A stretch of DNA of 59,747 nucleotides from Acetobacteraceae bacterium (GTDB lineage: Bacteria > Pseudomonadota > Alphaproteobacteria > Acetobacterales > Acetobacteraceae): contig JASHOF010000112.1 in assembly GCA_030041255.1 (NCBI GenBank), forward strand, positions 1-59,747. The letters are read 5' to 3'. Position 1 is the first letter of the stretch. Every line of letters begins with the position of its first letter. Of this stretch, positions 42,635-51,412 are shown one piece after another. Both the position numbers and the translations under genes were made by a program. A model generated the notes under the pieces. The model was not told the origin of the DNA. It saw only the letters and a list, made by a program, of their open reading frames with translations, and did not search any database.

Positions 42635-43798
42635 ATGAGGGATGGCGCCAGGCGCGAGGACCGCATCGATTATCCGTCTTCGGCGGCCTTCCTCGCTATC
42701 CACCTGGCGTGTTTTGCCGTCTTCATCAGCGGGATCGACCTGACCGCGGCGCTGCTCGCTATCGGGCTCTACGTATTCCGCATCTTCGCGATCGGTGCCG
42801 GGTACCACCGCTATTTCGCGCATCGCTCGTTCCGCACCAGCCGCATCTTTCAATTCGTGCTCGGCTTCCTGGCCCAGACTTCGGCACAGCGCGGCATTCT
42901 CTGGTGGGCGGCGCACCACCGCCGCCATCACAAATACTCGGACACCGAAGAGGATGTGCATTCGCCCATTCTCAGGAGCTTTGCCTACGCGCATGTCGGC
43001 TGGATCCTGATCCCCCGCAACGAGCCGACCGATCTCGACCTGGTGCGGGATCTCGCGCAGCACAAAGAGCTGCTCTGGCTCGACCGGCATCAGTATCTGC
43101 CGGCGGCACTGCTCGCCGCGGCAGCGTTCCTGATCGGCGGCCTGCCCGGCCTCGTGGTCGGCTTCTGCTGGAGCACGGTCGTGGTCTGGCACGCGACCTT
43201 CAGCATCAACTCGCTCGGGCATCTGATCGGGCGCCGCCGTTATGTGACCGGCGATCATTCCCGCAACAACTGGTTTCTCGCGTTCATCACCATGGGAGAA
43301 GGCTGGCATAACAACCACCATGCCTATCAGGCCTCGGTGCGGCAGGGCTTTCGCTGGTGGGAGTACGATTTCACGTTCTACGGCCTGAAGGCGCTTTCCT
43401 GGCTCGGTCTCATCTGGGACCTCCACCTGCCGCCGCGCGCGGTGGTGATGGGCGAACAGCGGCTCGGGCGGAATGTCATCAACAAGGTGGCACGGCAGAT
43501 CGCCGCTTCCTTCCCGGTCAATGCGATCGCCGCCCAGGTCCAGGAGGCGCTTTCCCTCGCGCCAGGCTGGGCGGAGTTGAAATCCCGCGTGCTGTCGGCG
43601 CGCATGCAGGCGGAGACGTTCTGGAACGAGATCGATTTGCCGGCGATACCGACGCTCGAGGAGGTGCGGGCGTACGCCCGGTCCCGGCTTGCCCAGACCA
43701 CCTCGCTCGACGACATCGCGCTCAGTGCCCGGCGCTACCTGCTCGAGCTTGTCTATTCCCGGCTCTTCGAAACGGCGGCGGCCAATTCCGGCGCCTGA
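42635..43798 (+). CDS. Acyl-CoA/acyl-lipid fatty acid desaturase
   Basis: Membrane di-iron desaturase introducing a double bond (probably delta-9) in fatty acyl chains; 387 residues. The three histidine boxes are HRYFAH (58-63), HHRRHH (94-99) and HNNHH (225-229). Hydrophobic segments flank them. A C-terminal extension of about 110 residues after the catalytic part is helical and partly amphipathic. ATG 42635 follows AAGGGCG. A 118-bp gap separates it from the MFS gene. Confidence 0.94.
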   Translation: MRDGARREDRIDYPSSAAFLAIHLACFAVFISGIDLTAALLAIGLYVFRIFAIGAGYHRYFAHRSFRTSRIFQFVLGFLAQTSAQRGILWWAAHHRRHHKYSDTEEDVHSPILRSFAYAHVGWILIPRNEPTDLDLVRDLAQHKELLWLDRHQYLPAALLAAAAFLIGGLPGLVVGFCWSTVVVWHATFSINSLGHLIGRRRYVTGDHSRNNWFLAFITMGEGWHNNHHAYQASVRQGFRWWEYDFTFYGLKALSWLGLIWDLHLPPRAVVMGEQRLGRNVINKVARQIAASFPVNAIAAQVQEALSLAPGWAELKSRVLSARMQAETFWNEIDLPAIPTLEEVRAYARSRLAQTTSLDDIALSARRYLLELVYSRLFETAAANSGA

Positions 43799-43816
43799 GG
43801 GCGCGTGCCGAGCGCG

Positions 43817-44338
43817 CTAACCCTCCAGGAACACGGTCTCGCACGCGCCCTGCAGGCGGATATCGTGCCGCCAGCTTCCCGCTCCGTCGGGCTCGGCGAT
43901 CAGGCTGGCGCGGCGGGCCGGCTCGCCGATCAGGCTTAGAAGCGGGTCGGTTTCGTTCAGGGCATCGGCAGCGAAATAGACACGCGTGAAGAGCGGCCGG
44001 GTCAGGCCGCGGGCATGGATCGCCAACGCGAGATGCGGGGCTTCGGTTGCGTTGCCGCGGCCGCGGATGGGTCCTGGCTTCAAGGTGCGGAAGCGGAACC
44101 ATCCGTCGGCGTTCGTGCCCGAGCGGCCGAAGCCCGGGAAGAGTTCGGAGGGGCTGGGATCCGCCTGCCAAAGTTCGATACAAGCATCGCCGACGGGCGC
44201 GCCGGCGCCGTCGAAGAGCCGACCCTGCAACGTGATGGCCGGACCCGGCGCACCGAAGCGGGTGAGATCGGCCGCTTGCGGATCTGCGAGAAGGTGCCAG
44301 TAGGGGCCGATCGTCTGCTGCGCGGTGGCGGACGGCAC
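43817..44338 (-). CDS. pcaG: Protocatechuate 3,4-dioxygenase alpha subunit
   Basis: Non-catalytic alpha chain of the intradiol dioxygenase opening protocatechuate to carboxymuconate; 173 residues. TIGPYWHLL near the N-terminus, CIELWQADP and HLALAIHARGL are PcaG features; iron ligands are absent as expected. GTG start, 1 nt after the pcaH stop. It ends 18 bp from the convergent desaturase gene. Confidence 0.92.
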   Translation of the reverse strand: MPSATAQQTIGPYWHLLADPQAADLTRFGAPGPAITLQGRLFDGAGAPVGDACIELWQADPSPSELFPGFGRSGTNADGWFRFRTLKPGPIRGRGNATEAPHLALAIHARGLTRPLFTRVYFAADALNETDPLLSLIGEPARRASLIAEPDGAGSWRHDIRLQGACETVFLEG

Positions 44339-44339
44339 C

Positions 44340-45053
44340 TCACGCCTCCATCGGTGTCGCGCCGCGGCCGCGCAGCACGATGTCGAAGCAGTAGCCGAGC
44401 GCCCATTCCGGTTCGGTGAGGTCGATGGCGAGTCGCGCCACGAGACGCTCGCGAGCCTCGGCGTCCGGCACGGAATGAAAGATCGGGTCGAAGGCCAGCA
44501 ACGGGTCGCCCTCGAAATACATCTGGGTGATCAGCCTTTGCGCGAATCCCGGCCCGAACAGGGAAAAGTGGATATGGCCCGGCCGCCAGGCATTCTTGTG
44601 GTTGCGCCAGGGATAGGATCCGGGCCGCACGCTGACGAAGCGGTACCTCCCGCCTCTGTCGGTGAAGACCCGTCCGGCGCCATGGAACCAGGGGTCGAGC
44701 GGTGCGTCGTGCCCATCCACGGGATGGCGATAGCGGCCCGCGGCATTGGCCTGCCAAAGCTCGATCATCGTATGTGGAACCGGCCTGCCATCCTCGTCGG
44801 CTACGGTGCCGGCGACGATGATGCGCTGGCCCTGGGCGTCATGCCCCTCAAGCCGGGAGAGGTCGGTCAGCGGCGGGAAGCGCTCAGGGGTGAAGCGGGG
44901 GCCGGTTGTTTCGGTCAGGCTGCCCGGAAAGGAAATCGGTGCGGAGAAAGGCGCCCGCAGCGCCGTGCTGCGGTAGGCGGGCGTTGCATAGGCGGGCTGG
45001 GTTCCCGCTTGCGGCGGGCGGAAGCCGATCCCCGCGTTGAGGTTCTGGTTCAT
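44340..45053 (-). CDS. pcaH: Protocatechuate 3,4-dioxygenase beta subunit
   Basis: Iron-bearing beta chain; 237 residues. The Fe(III) ligands fit exactly: Tyr108 (AGRYRHP), Tyr147 (PGSYPW), His160 and His162 (RPGHIHFS), matching the classical Y408/Y447/H460/H462 series. No other beta-ketoadipate genes (pcaB, C, D, I, J) are present in the window. It follows the phosphotransferase and DUF6285 genes on the same strand with a 53-bp gap. Confidence 0.94.
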   Translation of the reverse strand: MNQNLNAGIGFRPPQAGTQPAYATPAYRSTALRAPFSAPISFPGSLTETTGPRFTPERFPPLTDLSRLEGHDAQGQRIIVAGTVADEDGRPVPHTMIELWQANAAGRYRHPVDGHDAPLDPWFHGAGRVFTDRGGRYRFVSVRPGSYPWRNHKNAWRPGHIHFSLFGPGFAQRLITQMYFEGDPLLAFDPIFHSVPDAEARERLVARLAIDLTEPEWALGYCFDIVLRGRGATPMEA

Positions 45054-45106
45054 TCGTCACCCTCCGCCAGGACTCTGCCCGAGGTTAACACGGCTGGGTG
45101 AGGCGA

Positions 45107-45502
45107 TCAGCCCGGTTCCTTGCGTGGTTGGGAAAACTTCGGATTGGCGAGCTTAAGTCGCTCTGCCACCTGCCATTCGAGGAGGGCCTGGAGCGCGCGA
45201 GTGGCGGCATCGAATCGACCGGCCCTGATATCGGCGGCGAGCCGCCGCTCCATCTCCTCGACGCCGAGTTCGGGCGGCGGTTCGGCGAGGCCGGCCTCAC
45301 GATAAAGGGCGGCGATGCGCAGCGCTTCCTCGCGTTCGAGGGCAGCGCGGTCGGAGCCAAGCTCGCGGCCGGCGATCGCCATCGCGTTGGCGATCATGCG
45401 GGCGGTGTACACCTGATCGGCCGGCAGAGAGGGAAGGAGTTCGCCCAAGAGCTTCGCCCGGGCGATCGTGAGCAAGACGGCGCCGGGCGGACCGTCACGC
45501 AT
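45107..45502 (-). CDS. DUF6285 family protein
   Basis: The 131-residue helical protein begins MRDGPPGAVLLTIARAKL and contains YTARMIANAMAIAGREL; this matches the small domain regularly encoded beside ACAD10-type phosphotransferases. Function unknown. It overlaps the phosphotransferase stop by 8 nt, so the two are translationally linked. Located between the phosphotransferase and pcaH. Confidence 0.78.
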   Translation of the reverse strand: MRDGPPGAVLLTIARAKLLGELLPSLPADQVYTARMIANAMAIAGRELGSDRAALEREEALRIAALYREAGLAEPPPELGVEEMERRLAADIRAGRFDAATRALQALLEWQVAERLKLANPKFSQPRKEPG

Positions 45503-46505
45503 TTTCGATCGTGGCGATCACTGCCATTGCTTCAGCGACGAGTTGTGGCGCCATTCGCCCGCTCAGTGCCGCCTCGAGCCCGGGCTCTTCTTCGGCCAAG
45601 TGTCGCGCACCTTGCTCGAGCGCGATGATGGCCCAACGGGCCGCCGCCATCACCTCCCAATAGGGAATTTGTCCGGCCGCGATCCGCCGGCCGGAGGTGG
45701 CTTCGTAGCCGCGGTAGAAATCGGCGCGCTGAGCCACTCCACCGACCTCGCGGCCCGGCCGGCCGAACCGCCAGCAGCGGGCACAGAGCCATCCGATCTC
45801 CTCGTCCGGGTCGCCCCAGGCGGCGAACTCCCAGTCCAGCACGGCCGCGATCTTTCCCTCGGAGACCATGATGTTGCCGATGCGATAATCGCCGTGAAGA
45901 AGGGTGGGCGGGTTTGGACGAGGGCGGTTCTGTTCCAGCCAGCGCAGCACCCACTCGATGGCCGGCTGCGGGGTGCCAAGTCGATCGAGAGCTGCCCGGT
46001 ACTCAGCGATTCTCAACCCCGGCGGATCTGTGGGCGGCGGGCCGAGAAAACCGAGGTCTGGGTGCGGCGGGCGGATGGCATGGATGCGCGCCAGCTCCGC
46101 CCCGAGTGCTGTGCCGAACGCGACGCGGTCTGGGATCGAATCGTCGTCCCGTACGAGGCGGCGCGGATCCGCCACGCCCTGGACAAGCTGCATCAGGAAG
46201 AACGGCCCGCCGAGCACGGCAGGATCGGTGCAGAGCGCGACCGGCTGCGGCACCGCGATGCCTGCCTTTTGCATCACCTCCAGGACATGAAATTCTTCGC
46301 TGCGGCTGCGGCTGGAGCGGATGGTCGCCGGTGCGTCGCGCCGCAGCACCAACCGAAGCCTTTCGCCTCCGGCGACCTCGACGCCAAGGCCCCAATTCTC
46401 CTGGATGGCTCCGCCTGCCAGGCGCCGAAGATCGGCCGCGACGACCCTCTTGCCGAGGCTCTCGCCGAGCCAGGAGACAAGGCGGGCACGAGCCGCTTCG
46501 TCCAT
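45495..46505 (-). CDS. APH-type phosphotransferase family protein
   Basis: Kinase-fold protein of the aminoglycoside phosphotransferase family, 336 residues. LLHGDYRIGNIMV (catalytic loop, Asp in HGD) and VLDWEFAAWGDP (magnesium-binding Asp) are intact. This subgroup is usually linked to acyl-CoA dehydrogenase genes and is thought to phosphorylate hydroxyacyl-CoA compounds. No acyl-CoA dehydrogenase is adjacent here. Overlaps DUF6285 downstream. Confidence 0.86.
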   Translation of the reverse strand: MDEAARARLVSWLGESLGKRVVAADLRRLAGGAIQENWGLGVEVAGGERLRLVLRRDAPATIRSSRSRSEEFHVLEVMQKAGIAVPQPVALCTDPAVLGGPFFLMQLVQGVADPRRLVRDDDSIPDRVAFGTALGAELARIHAIRPPHPDLGFLGPPPTDPPGLRIAEYRAALDRLGTPQPAIEWVLRWLEQNRPRPNPPTLLHGDYRIGNIMVSEGKIAAVLDWEFAAWGDPDEEIGWLCARCWRFGRPGREVGGVAQRADFYRGYEATSGRRIAAGQIPYWEVMAAARWAIIALEQGARHLAEEEPGLEAALSGRMAPQLVAEAMAVIATIENA

Positions 46506-46511
46506 TCTTCT

Positions 46512-46560
46512 CGCCCCCGGCTTCGTTCGGCCACGCGATTGTCGCGCCGGGCCGGGGGCG
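46512..46560 (-). terminator. Long-loop inverted repeat downstream of the PEBP gene
   Basis: CGCCCCCGGC (46512-46521) and GCCGGGGGCG (46551-46560) are perfectly complementary over 10 bp with a 29-nt loop. The element lies in the 82-bp gap between the PEBP stop and the phosphotransferase start. No T tract follows on the minus strand, so an intrinsic terminator is only one reading; a leader structure is possible. Confidence 0.35.
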
Positions 46561-46587
46561 GTTCAAGCGCCGCTCGATGACGGCGGT

Positions 46588-47142
46588 TTATTTCGATCGG
46601 CCGTAGGTCCCGACCATCTCCGCGGTAGCGAGCGTATTGAAGTGCAGCACGAAGCCGACCAACGCGCCGGAGGCATGCTGATCGAGCGGCAGCTTGGCCA
46701 CCTTCACCGCAAAAACGGTGATATGATAATGGTGCGGTGGGTCGCCGACCGGTGGGCAAGGGCCGCCATAGTGCGAAAAGCCGAAGTCGGTCCGACCTTC
46801 GCCCGCACCCTTCGGCAACAGGGGCGAGCCCCCAGCGCCGGCATTCTCGGGCAAGCTGTGCACGCTGGCGGGGATGTTGAAGACCGTCCAGTGCCACCAG
46901 CCGCTGCCGGTCGGGGCGTCCGGATCGTAGATCGTGACAGCGAAACTTTGCGTTCCGGCCGGCTCGCCAGACCACGAAAGCGCCGGCGACTGGCTTTGGC
47001 CGGTGCACCCGTCTTCATTGAACACCTGCGCCATCGGAATCGTGCCGCCATTGGCAAAGTCTGGGCTGGTCACGGTGAATCCGGCGGCGAAGGCAGGAAC
47101 CGCGAGGGTCGAAAAGGCGGCGGCAAAAATCATGCTTCGCAT
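46588..47142 (-). CDS. YbhB/YbcL family PEBP-like protein, secreted
   Basis: Phosphatidylethanolamine-binding-protein fold, 184 residues. The N-terminus (MRSMIFAAAFSTLAVPAFAA) is a signal peptide, so the protein is periplasmic. IYDPDAPTG, GWWHWTVFNIP, HYGGPCPP and HHYHITVFA are YbhB/YbcL signatures. Ligand unknown. ATG 47142 follows GGGAGGACGCA. Divergent from the glutamine amidotransferase gene. Confidence 0.92.
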   Translation of the reverse strand: MRSMIFAAAFSTLAVPAFAAGFTVTSPDFANGGTIPMAQVFNEDGCTGQSQSPALSWSGEPAGTQSFAVTIYDPDAPTGSGWWHWTVFNIPASVHSLPENAGAGGSPLLPKGAGEGRTDFGFSHYGGPCPPVGDPPHHYHITVFAVKVAKLPLDQHASGALVGFVLHFNTLATAEMVGTYGRSK

Positions 47143-47345
47143 TGCGTCCTCCCTCGATCTTTGTTGATTTCCGGTGCATATCCAAGCACAGGCCCAAGAA
47201 GCCGACAAGGAGCGCCACTCTCGCGGCTGGTGTCGGGCTCAGGTTTGGGGCCGGGGACCCCGGCGTGGTGCGGCTCTCGGCGGCCAGAAGGCTGGCGCGC
47301 ATCCTCGCTTCCCGGGGCGGCGGCGTAACGGCGGTGGGGGAGGAA

Positions 47346-48152
47346 ATGTGCGAACTCTTCGCGATGAGCAGCGGCGCCCCCGGGCACGTCTCTTTCGCGT
47401 TCGGAGAATTCGTCCGGCACGGCGCGAGAAACGGCGCCAATCCGGACGGATGGGGTGCCGCCTACTACCAGGGTACCGACGCCCATGTCCTGCGCGAACC
47501 GGTGGCGGCAACGAGCAGTCATTTCGCGCGGATTCTCGAGCATCACCGCATCCCAAGCCAGATCGTGCTCGCCCACGTGCGCCACGCTACGCACGGGCCG
47601 GTGACGCTTGCCAATACCCATCCGTTTGCGCGCGCGCTCGGCGGGCGGTTGCACACCTTCGCCCACAATGGAAGCTTGCCGGGCATCGATTCCGAGCTGC
47701 CGCTCACCTCCGGCCAGTTCCAGCCGATCGGCCAGACCGATTCGGAGCACGCCTTTGCGGTTCTGCTGAGCAGGATGGCACCGCTCTGGTCGCGCCGCGG
47801 CGAAATTCCGAGCCCGGCGCAGCGCCTCGAGGTGCTGGCCGAATTCGCCGCCCGACTCCGCGCCATCGGGGTTGCGAACTTTCTTTACAGCGACGGCGAT
47901 CTTTTGTTCGCCCATGCGCATCGCCGCCACTATCCGGACGGCATCCGTCCGCCGGGACTGCATCTTCTGCTGCGTGACAGGGATTCGGCGCATCGCCTCG
48001 CCGCCGAGGGTGTCGCCATCGAAATCGAAGGGGCGGCGGCGCATGCGCTGGCGCTGATTGCGAGTGTTCCGTTGACCACGAAATCCTGGCAGCCACTGGC
48101 CGAGAGCAGGGTGATCGCTCTCAGGGGCGGCCATCTGGTTGCGGAAGCATGA
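47346..48152 (+). CDS. Class II glutamine amidotransferase (YafJ/EgtC-like)
   Basis: Ntn-type amidotransferase domain protein, 268 residues. The protein begins Met-Cys-Glu-Leu-Phe, with Cys2 as the nucleophile exposed after Met removal, which fixes the start at 47346. NPDGWGAAYY, LAHVRHATHG, NTHPFARALGGR and FAHNGSLPG form the glutaminase site. Ribosome binding site GGGGGAGG lies just upstream. No synthase domain is attached, so the acceptor reaction is unknown; gamma-glutamyl hydrolysis as in EgtC is possible. It is the only plus-strand gene in the last 16 kb. Confidence 0.87.
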   Translation: MCELFAMSSGAPGHVSFAFGEFVRHGARNGANPDGWGAAYYQGTDAHVLREPVAATSSHFARILEHHRIPSQIVLAHVRHATHGPVTLANTHPFARALGGRLHTFAHNGSLPGIDSELPLTSGQFQPIGQTDSEHAFAVLLSRMAPLWSRRGEIPSPAQRLEVLAEFAARLRAIGVANFLYSDGDLLFAHAHRRHYPDGIRPPGLHLLLRDRDSAHRLAAEGVAIEIEGAAAHALALIASVPLTTKSWQPLAESRVIALRGGHLVAEA

Positions 48153-48311
48153 TGCAGGCGCCCGATGCTTCGATGCCGCCATTCTGCGCGGCTTCGCCGC
48201 TGCCTCCCCACGCGGCCTCCCGGGGCGGCCTCCATGCCATGAAGTCGGATCATCCTTGGACCGACGGTCAGGCCGGGCGAATTGACCGCACGGCAAGGGC
48301 ACAACCGCCCG

Positions 48312-48680
48312 CTATCGCCGGGACGACGCATCCGCCCTCGCAAGCCGATGGTCGAGGGTCACCAAATCGGCCCCAAGCTGTCGCGTGAGCCAGAGGTAGC
48401 TCGCGTCGTACGCCGCCACGCCGGTCGTGGAGGCGAGCCCCACCGCGCCCTCATGATCGACGGCCACCTCCTCGACCGCAAGCCGGCGCCGCAGCCGGAA
48501 CGCGGCGGTGAGCGCCGATTGCTGCTCCGGGTGCCGCCGCAATTTGGTCAGGCAGACATTGGCAAGCTCGAAGCCGAGCAGCGAAGGGGCCACGAGGCGG
48601 GCGTCGCCGAGCCGCTCGGCGACAGATTGGGCTTCCGGCTCGCCAAACAGCAGTGCCGCGAGGGCCGAGGCATCGACCAC
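48312..48680 (-). CDS. vapC: PIN-domain ribonuclease toxin (VapC family)
   Basis: Predicted RNase toxin of 122 residues. PIN acidic residues are visible: Asp3 in VVDASAL, Glu in LLGFELANV, Asp in AAYDASYLWL and Asp in VTLDHRLA. GTG 48680, 1 nt after the antitoxin stop, gives the usual VapC N-terminus; a TTG at 48713 would give a longer start overlapping the antitoxin. Encoded directly downstream of its antitoxin. Confidence 0.88.
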   Translation of the reverse strand: MVDASALAALLFGEPEAQSVAERLGDARLVAPSLLGFELANVCLTKLRRHPEQQSALTAAFRLRRRLAVEEVAVDHEGAVGLASTTGVAAYDASYLWLTRQLGADLVTLDHRLARADASSRR

Positions 48681-48681
48681 C

Positions 48682-48921
48682 TTAACGGAGGGCGTCGCGG
48701 TCGGCGCGGACAATGGCTGCGGCCTCGCTGGGCGTGCTGAGCCCGAGCCGGCGGATCTCGGCGAGAATGCCGGCTGGAGTGGAGGGATGCTCCTCGCGGA
48801 CCGCAGCCTCGATGATCGCCATCAACTCGCCTTGCAGGGACCGGTGATGCCGCTCCGCGCGCTCCCGCAGACGCTGGACCACGTCGTCAGGCGCATTCTT
48901 GATCGAGAGGTTGACGGGCAT
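48682..48921 (-). CDS. vapB: VapB/FitA-like antitoxin
   Basis: The 79-residue protein has an N-terminal ribbon-helix-helix (PVNLSIKNAPDDVVQRLRER, then HHRSLQGELMAIIEAAV) and a C-terminal toxin-binding tail. FitA/VapB antitoxins neutralise the PIN toxin and autoregulate the operon. ATG 48921 with GGAGGGATTCGG upstream. The 142 bp before it contain no clear palindrome. Confidence 0.88.
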   Translation of the reverse strand: MPVNLSIKNAPDDVVQRLRERAERHHRSLQGELMAIIEAAVREEHPSTPAGILAEIRRLGLSTPSEAAAIVRADRDALR

Positions 48922-49064
48922 GGTTCCGAATCCCTCCAGAATGGATGCGTCCTAGCCGGTCTGCGGGCAGGCGGCTACCCCATGTCGCAGCCCGGCGCAG
49001 GTGGCGAGGCTCGCAGAAGTCCAGCAGCGGCGATGGCGGCGAGTACAACCCCGGGCCAGGTGCG

Positions 49065-49853
49065 TTACACGCCCTGGGGCAGGATCGCGACCGCGCGGGT
49101 CCAGCCGGCCGATCCTCGATGCACTTTCACCGGAAAACAGGCGATGCGGAAACCGTCCGCCGGCAGCACTTCGAGATTGTGCAGCTTCTCGATCTGCGAA
49201 TAGCCGATCTCGCGCCCGGCACGATGGCCTTCCCAGATCAGGCTCGCATCACCCGTCTCCGCGACCCTCCGGCGGGTGGCCGAGAACGGCGCATCCCAAC
49301 TCCATGCGTCGGTGCCGACGACACGCACACCCTGCTCGAGAAGCCATAGCGTGCCGGCGCGCCCCACCCCGGAGCCGCGATGGATATAGTCCTCCTCGCC
49401 GTAGCGCCGACCGGCGGCCGTATTGACGACGACGATTTCAAGCGGCGCCAGCCGATGCCCGATCCTTTTCAGTTCGGCCTCGAGATCGGCGGGGCCGGCG
49501 ACGTAGCCGTCCTCGAAATGGCGGAAATCGAGCTTCACCGCCGGCTGGAAGAACCATTCGAGCGGCAACTCGTCGATGCGCGGCGCCGGCTCCCCGCCCG
49601 GCTTGAGGGCATGGTTGGAGGTCGGGGAATAGTGCCAGGGCGCATCGACGTGGGTGCCGTTGTGGGTGCTAATCGTGCACCGCTCGACCGCGGCATAGTT
49701 GCCGTCGGGAAATGCCTCGAGGCCTGTTCCCACGTAGGCGGCCATGCCTGGTGCTGTTGTGCGATGGTCGAGATACTGAATTTGGGGCAGCATGTCCGGC
49801 GGATCGCTCGCGATGCCGGCCTCGAGCGGCACGGAAATATCGATCAGGCGCAT
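49065..49853 (-). CDS. Cyclase family protein (kynurenine formamidase-like)
   Basis: Metal-dependent hydrolase of the KynB/cyclase family, 262 residues. STHNGTHVDAPWHY is the signature with metal-binding His and Asp; GTDAWSWDAPF and VNTAAGRRYGEEDY follow. True KynB proteins are shorter (about 210 residues), so the substrate is probably another formamide or lactam. ATG 49853, 30 bp after the TerC-like gene in the same direction. Confidence 0.85.
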   Translation of the reverse strand: MRLIDISVPLEAGIASDPPDMLPQIQYLDHRTTAPGMAAYVGTGLEAFPDGNYAAVERCTISTHNGTHVDAPWHYSPTSNHALKPGGEPAPRIDELPLEWFFQPAVKLDFRHFEDGYVAGPADLEAELKRIGHRLAPLEIVVVNTAAGRRYGEEDYIHRGSGVGRAGTLWLLEQGVRVVGTDAWSWDAPFSATRRRVAETGDASLIWEGHRAGREIGYSQIEKLHNLEVLPADGFRIACFPVKVHRGSAGWTRAVAILPQGV

Positions 49854-49883
49854 CGGCTTTTTTCCTACGCGGTGGGCAGCCGT

Positions 49884-50486
49884 TCAGGCGAGATGCCCGG
49901 CGACCCGGAAGGAGCCCTCCCAGATCATCCTGAGCGCGACGGTGAGCACGATCAGGAGCCCGATCCATGCCACCCACCGGCGCCGCTCGAGAAGCCGGGA
50001 AACGAGGTCTGCGGCAACCCCCATCAGCAGCACCGAGAGCGCGAGCCCGAACGCCATCACCCACGGATGCTCGCGCGCGGCGCCGGCGACCGCCAGCACG
50101 TTGTCGAGGCTCATCGAGAGATCGGCGAGAATGATCTTCGCGATCGCGCCTTTCATGCTGCGCGGCCTGCTCTTGGCCGGCCTCGCCTGAGCCGGACGGT
50201 ACGCGGCAAACTCACGAAAGCTCTTCCAGGCGACCCAGAGCAGAAGAAGCCCGCCAGCGAGCTGGAGGCCGATGATCTCGAGCAGCCCGAGCGCTGCCAC
50301 TGCGAAGCCGATTCTGAGTGCCGCTGCAGCGCCGACGCCGAGCGCGATCGCCTGCCGCTTCCGCCGTTCCTCCAAACCGGCGACGGCGAGACCCACCACC
50401 ACGGCATTGTCGCCCGCGAGCACGAGGTCGATCAGCAGCACCTGCGCGAGGGCGGCGAGCGCGGGAAAGAATTCGGCCAGCGGCAT
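49884..50486 (-). CDS. TerC/YjbE family integral membrane protein
   Basis: The 200-residue protein has six to seven membrane helices and the two acidic TerC motifs, LVLAGDNAVVVG near residue 22 and ADLSMSLDNVLAVAG near 120. The group is implicated in metal (manganese) export or insertion into secreted metalloenzymes. ATG 50486. Confidence 0.88.
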   Translation of the reverse strand: MPLAEFFPALAALAQVLLIDLVLAGDNAVVVGLAVAGLEERRKRQAIALGVGAAAALRIGFAVAALGLLEIIGLQLAGGLLLLWVAWKSFREFAAYRPAQARPAKSRPRSMKGAIAKIILADLSMSLDNVLAVAGAAREHPWVMAFGLALSVLLMGVAADLVSRLLERRRWVAWIGLLIVLTVALRMIWEGSFRVAGHLA

Positions 50487-50545
50487 CCGCCTTTGCCGCC
50501 CGGCGGAGGATGCTTGTCAACTCGCCTTGTGGGGCGGACGCACCA

Positions 50546-51412
50546 TCACGCCGGCCGGAAAAGCAGGGCAGCTCCCCCGGCCGCAGCGGAATCGACCAGG
50601 ATGCCGCCCGCCAGTTCCTGGTGCGCGATCTTGTTTTCGTCCAGCAAGCGCCGGATGGCCGTGTTGGCGTCGTCGGTCGTGATCGTGATCCCGGCGATGA
50701 AGGGCAGCGAGGGGATGGCGGTGCCTGGGAAAACTGCCGGCAGCGACTCGGGTGGGAGGATGCGGACCTGACCGCGGGGCAGGTTGAGCACGAACCCGCC
50801 GGCGGGATCAGGCGCCACCGGGCGGCCGGAAAGAAGCGAGAAACGCGCTGCGCTCTCGGCCGGTGCAGTGGTGACCAGGACAACCTCGGCCAGGCCCGCC
50901 GCATGGTTCGGATGGGACAGAAAGCGCTCCTGCCAGATCGCTTCCGGGGTCAGATGCCGGATCAGGAAGATGCGGCCTTCCGGTGCGTCGGGCAGCAGCA
51001 GGCGGGCGAAGCGTGCCCTGAGTCCGGCGGGATCCGCATCGTCCACCGGCCGCTCGAGATAGGCGATGCCGGGAATTTTCACTCCTCCCGTGCGCATGCG
51101 CGCGAGGTTGGCCTCCTCGTCGTCGATGCCGAGTGCGAGGATATGCAGCCCGGCGTAGCGCGCGAGCGAGAATTCGAGCGAGTTGGTGAAACTTTCCGCA
51201 TCGACGACAGCGATCAATTCGACATATCCGTCCCGCAGCATCGCGCAGCGGTTTCCGGTGCCGAAGGGAACGATCGGACCCTCGGGCGTCTTCCTGCCGG
51301 AATGCCGCGCGATCGGCGTCAGCGCGAAGCCGAGCCGCTCGTAGGTCGTGCCCAGCGCGCCGAGATCCGGCCCGGCGATACCGACATGATCGAGGGCGAG
51401 CGCCGTGTTCAT
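50546..51412 (-). CDS. VOC/glyoxalase-like domain protein
   Basis: Vicinal-oxygen-chelate fold, 288 residues in two halves. The first repeat begins ALDHVGIAGPDLGALG and the second near LAEVVLVTTAPAES; it resembles glyoxalase-like PF13468 proteins. Metal site His is in DHVGI and Glu in VELIAVVD. ATG 51412 overlaps the GST stop by 4 nt, so it is co-expressed with the GST. Confidence 0.8.
   Translation of the reverse strand: MNTALALDHVGIAGPDLGALGTTYERLGFALTPIARHSGRKTPEGPIVPFGTGNRCAMLRDGYVELIAVVDAESFTNSLEFSLARYAGLHILALGIDDEEANLARMRTGGVKIPGIAYLERPVDDADPAGLRARFARLLLPDAPEGRIFLIRHLTPEAIWQERFLSHPNHAAGLAEVVLVTTAPAESAARFSLLSGRPVAPDPAGGFVLNLPRGQVRILPPESLPAVFPGTAIPSLPFIAGITITTDDANTAIRRLLDENKIAHQELAGGILVDSAAAGGAALLFRPA

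Noticed and set aside
47143-47345. N-terminal extension of the glutamine amidotransferase
   Set aside because: The catalytic Cys must follow the initiator Met directly, which fixes the start at 47346.
48153-48311. Possible small gene or tRNA between the amidotransferase and vapC
   Set aside because: No cloverleaf, no CCA-ending acceptor stem and no frame with a ribosome binding site; I see nothing firm in this 159-bp gap.
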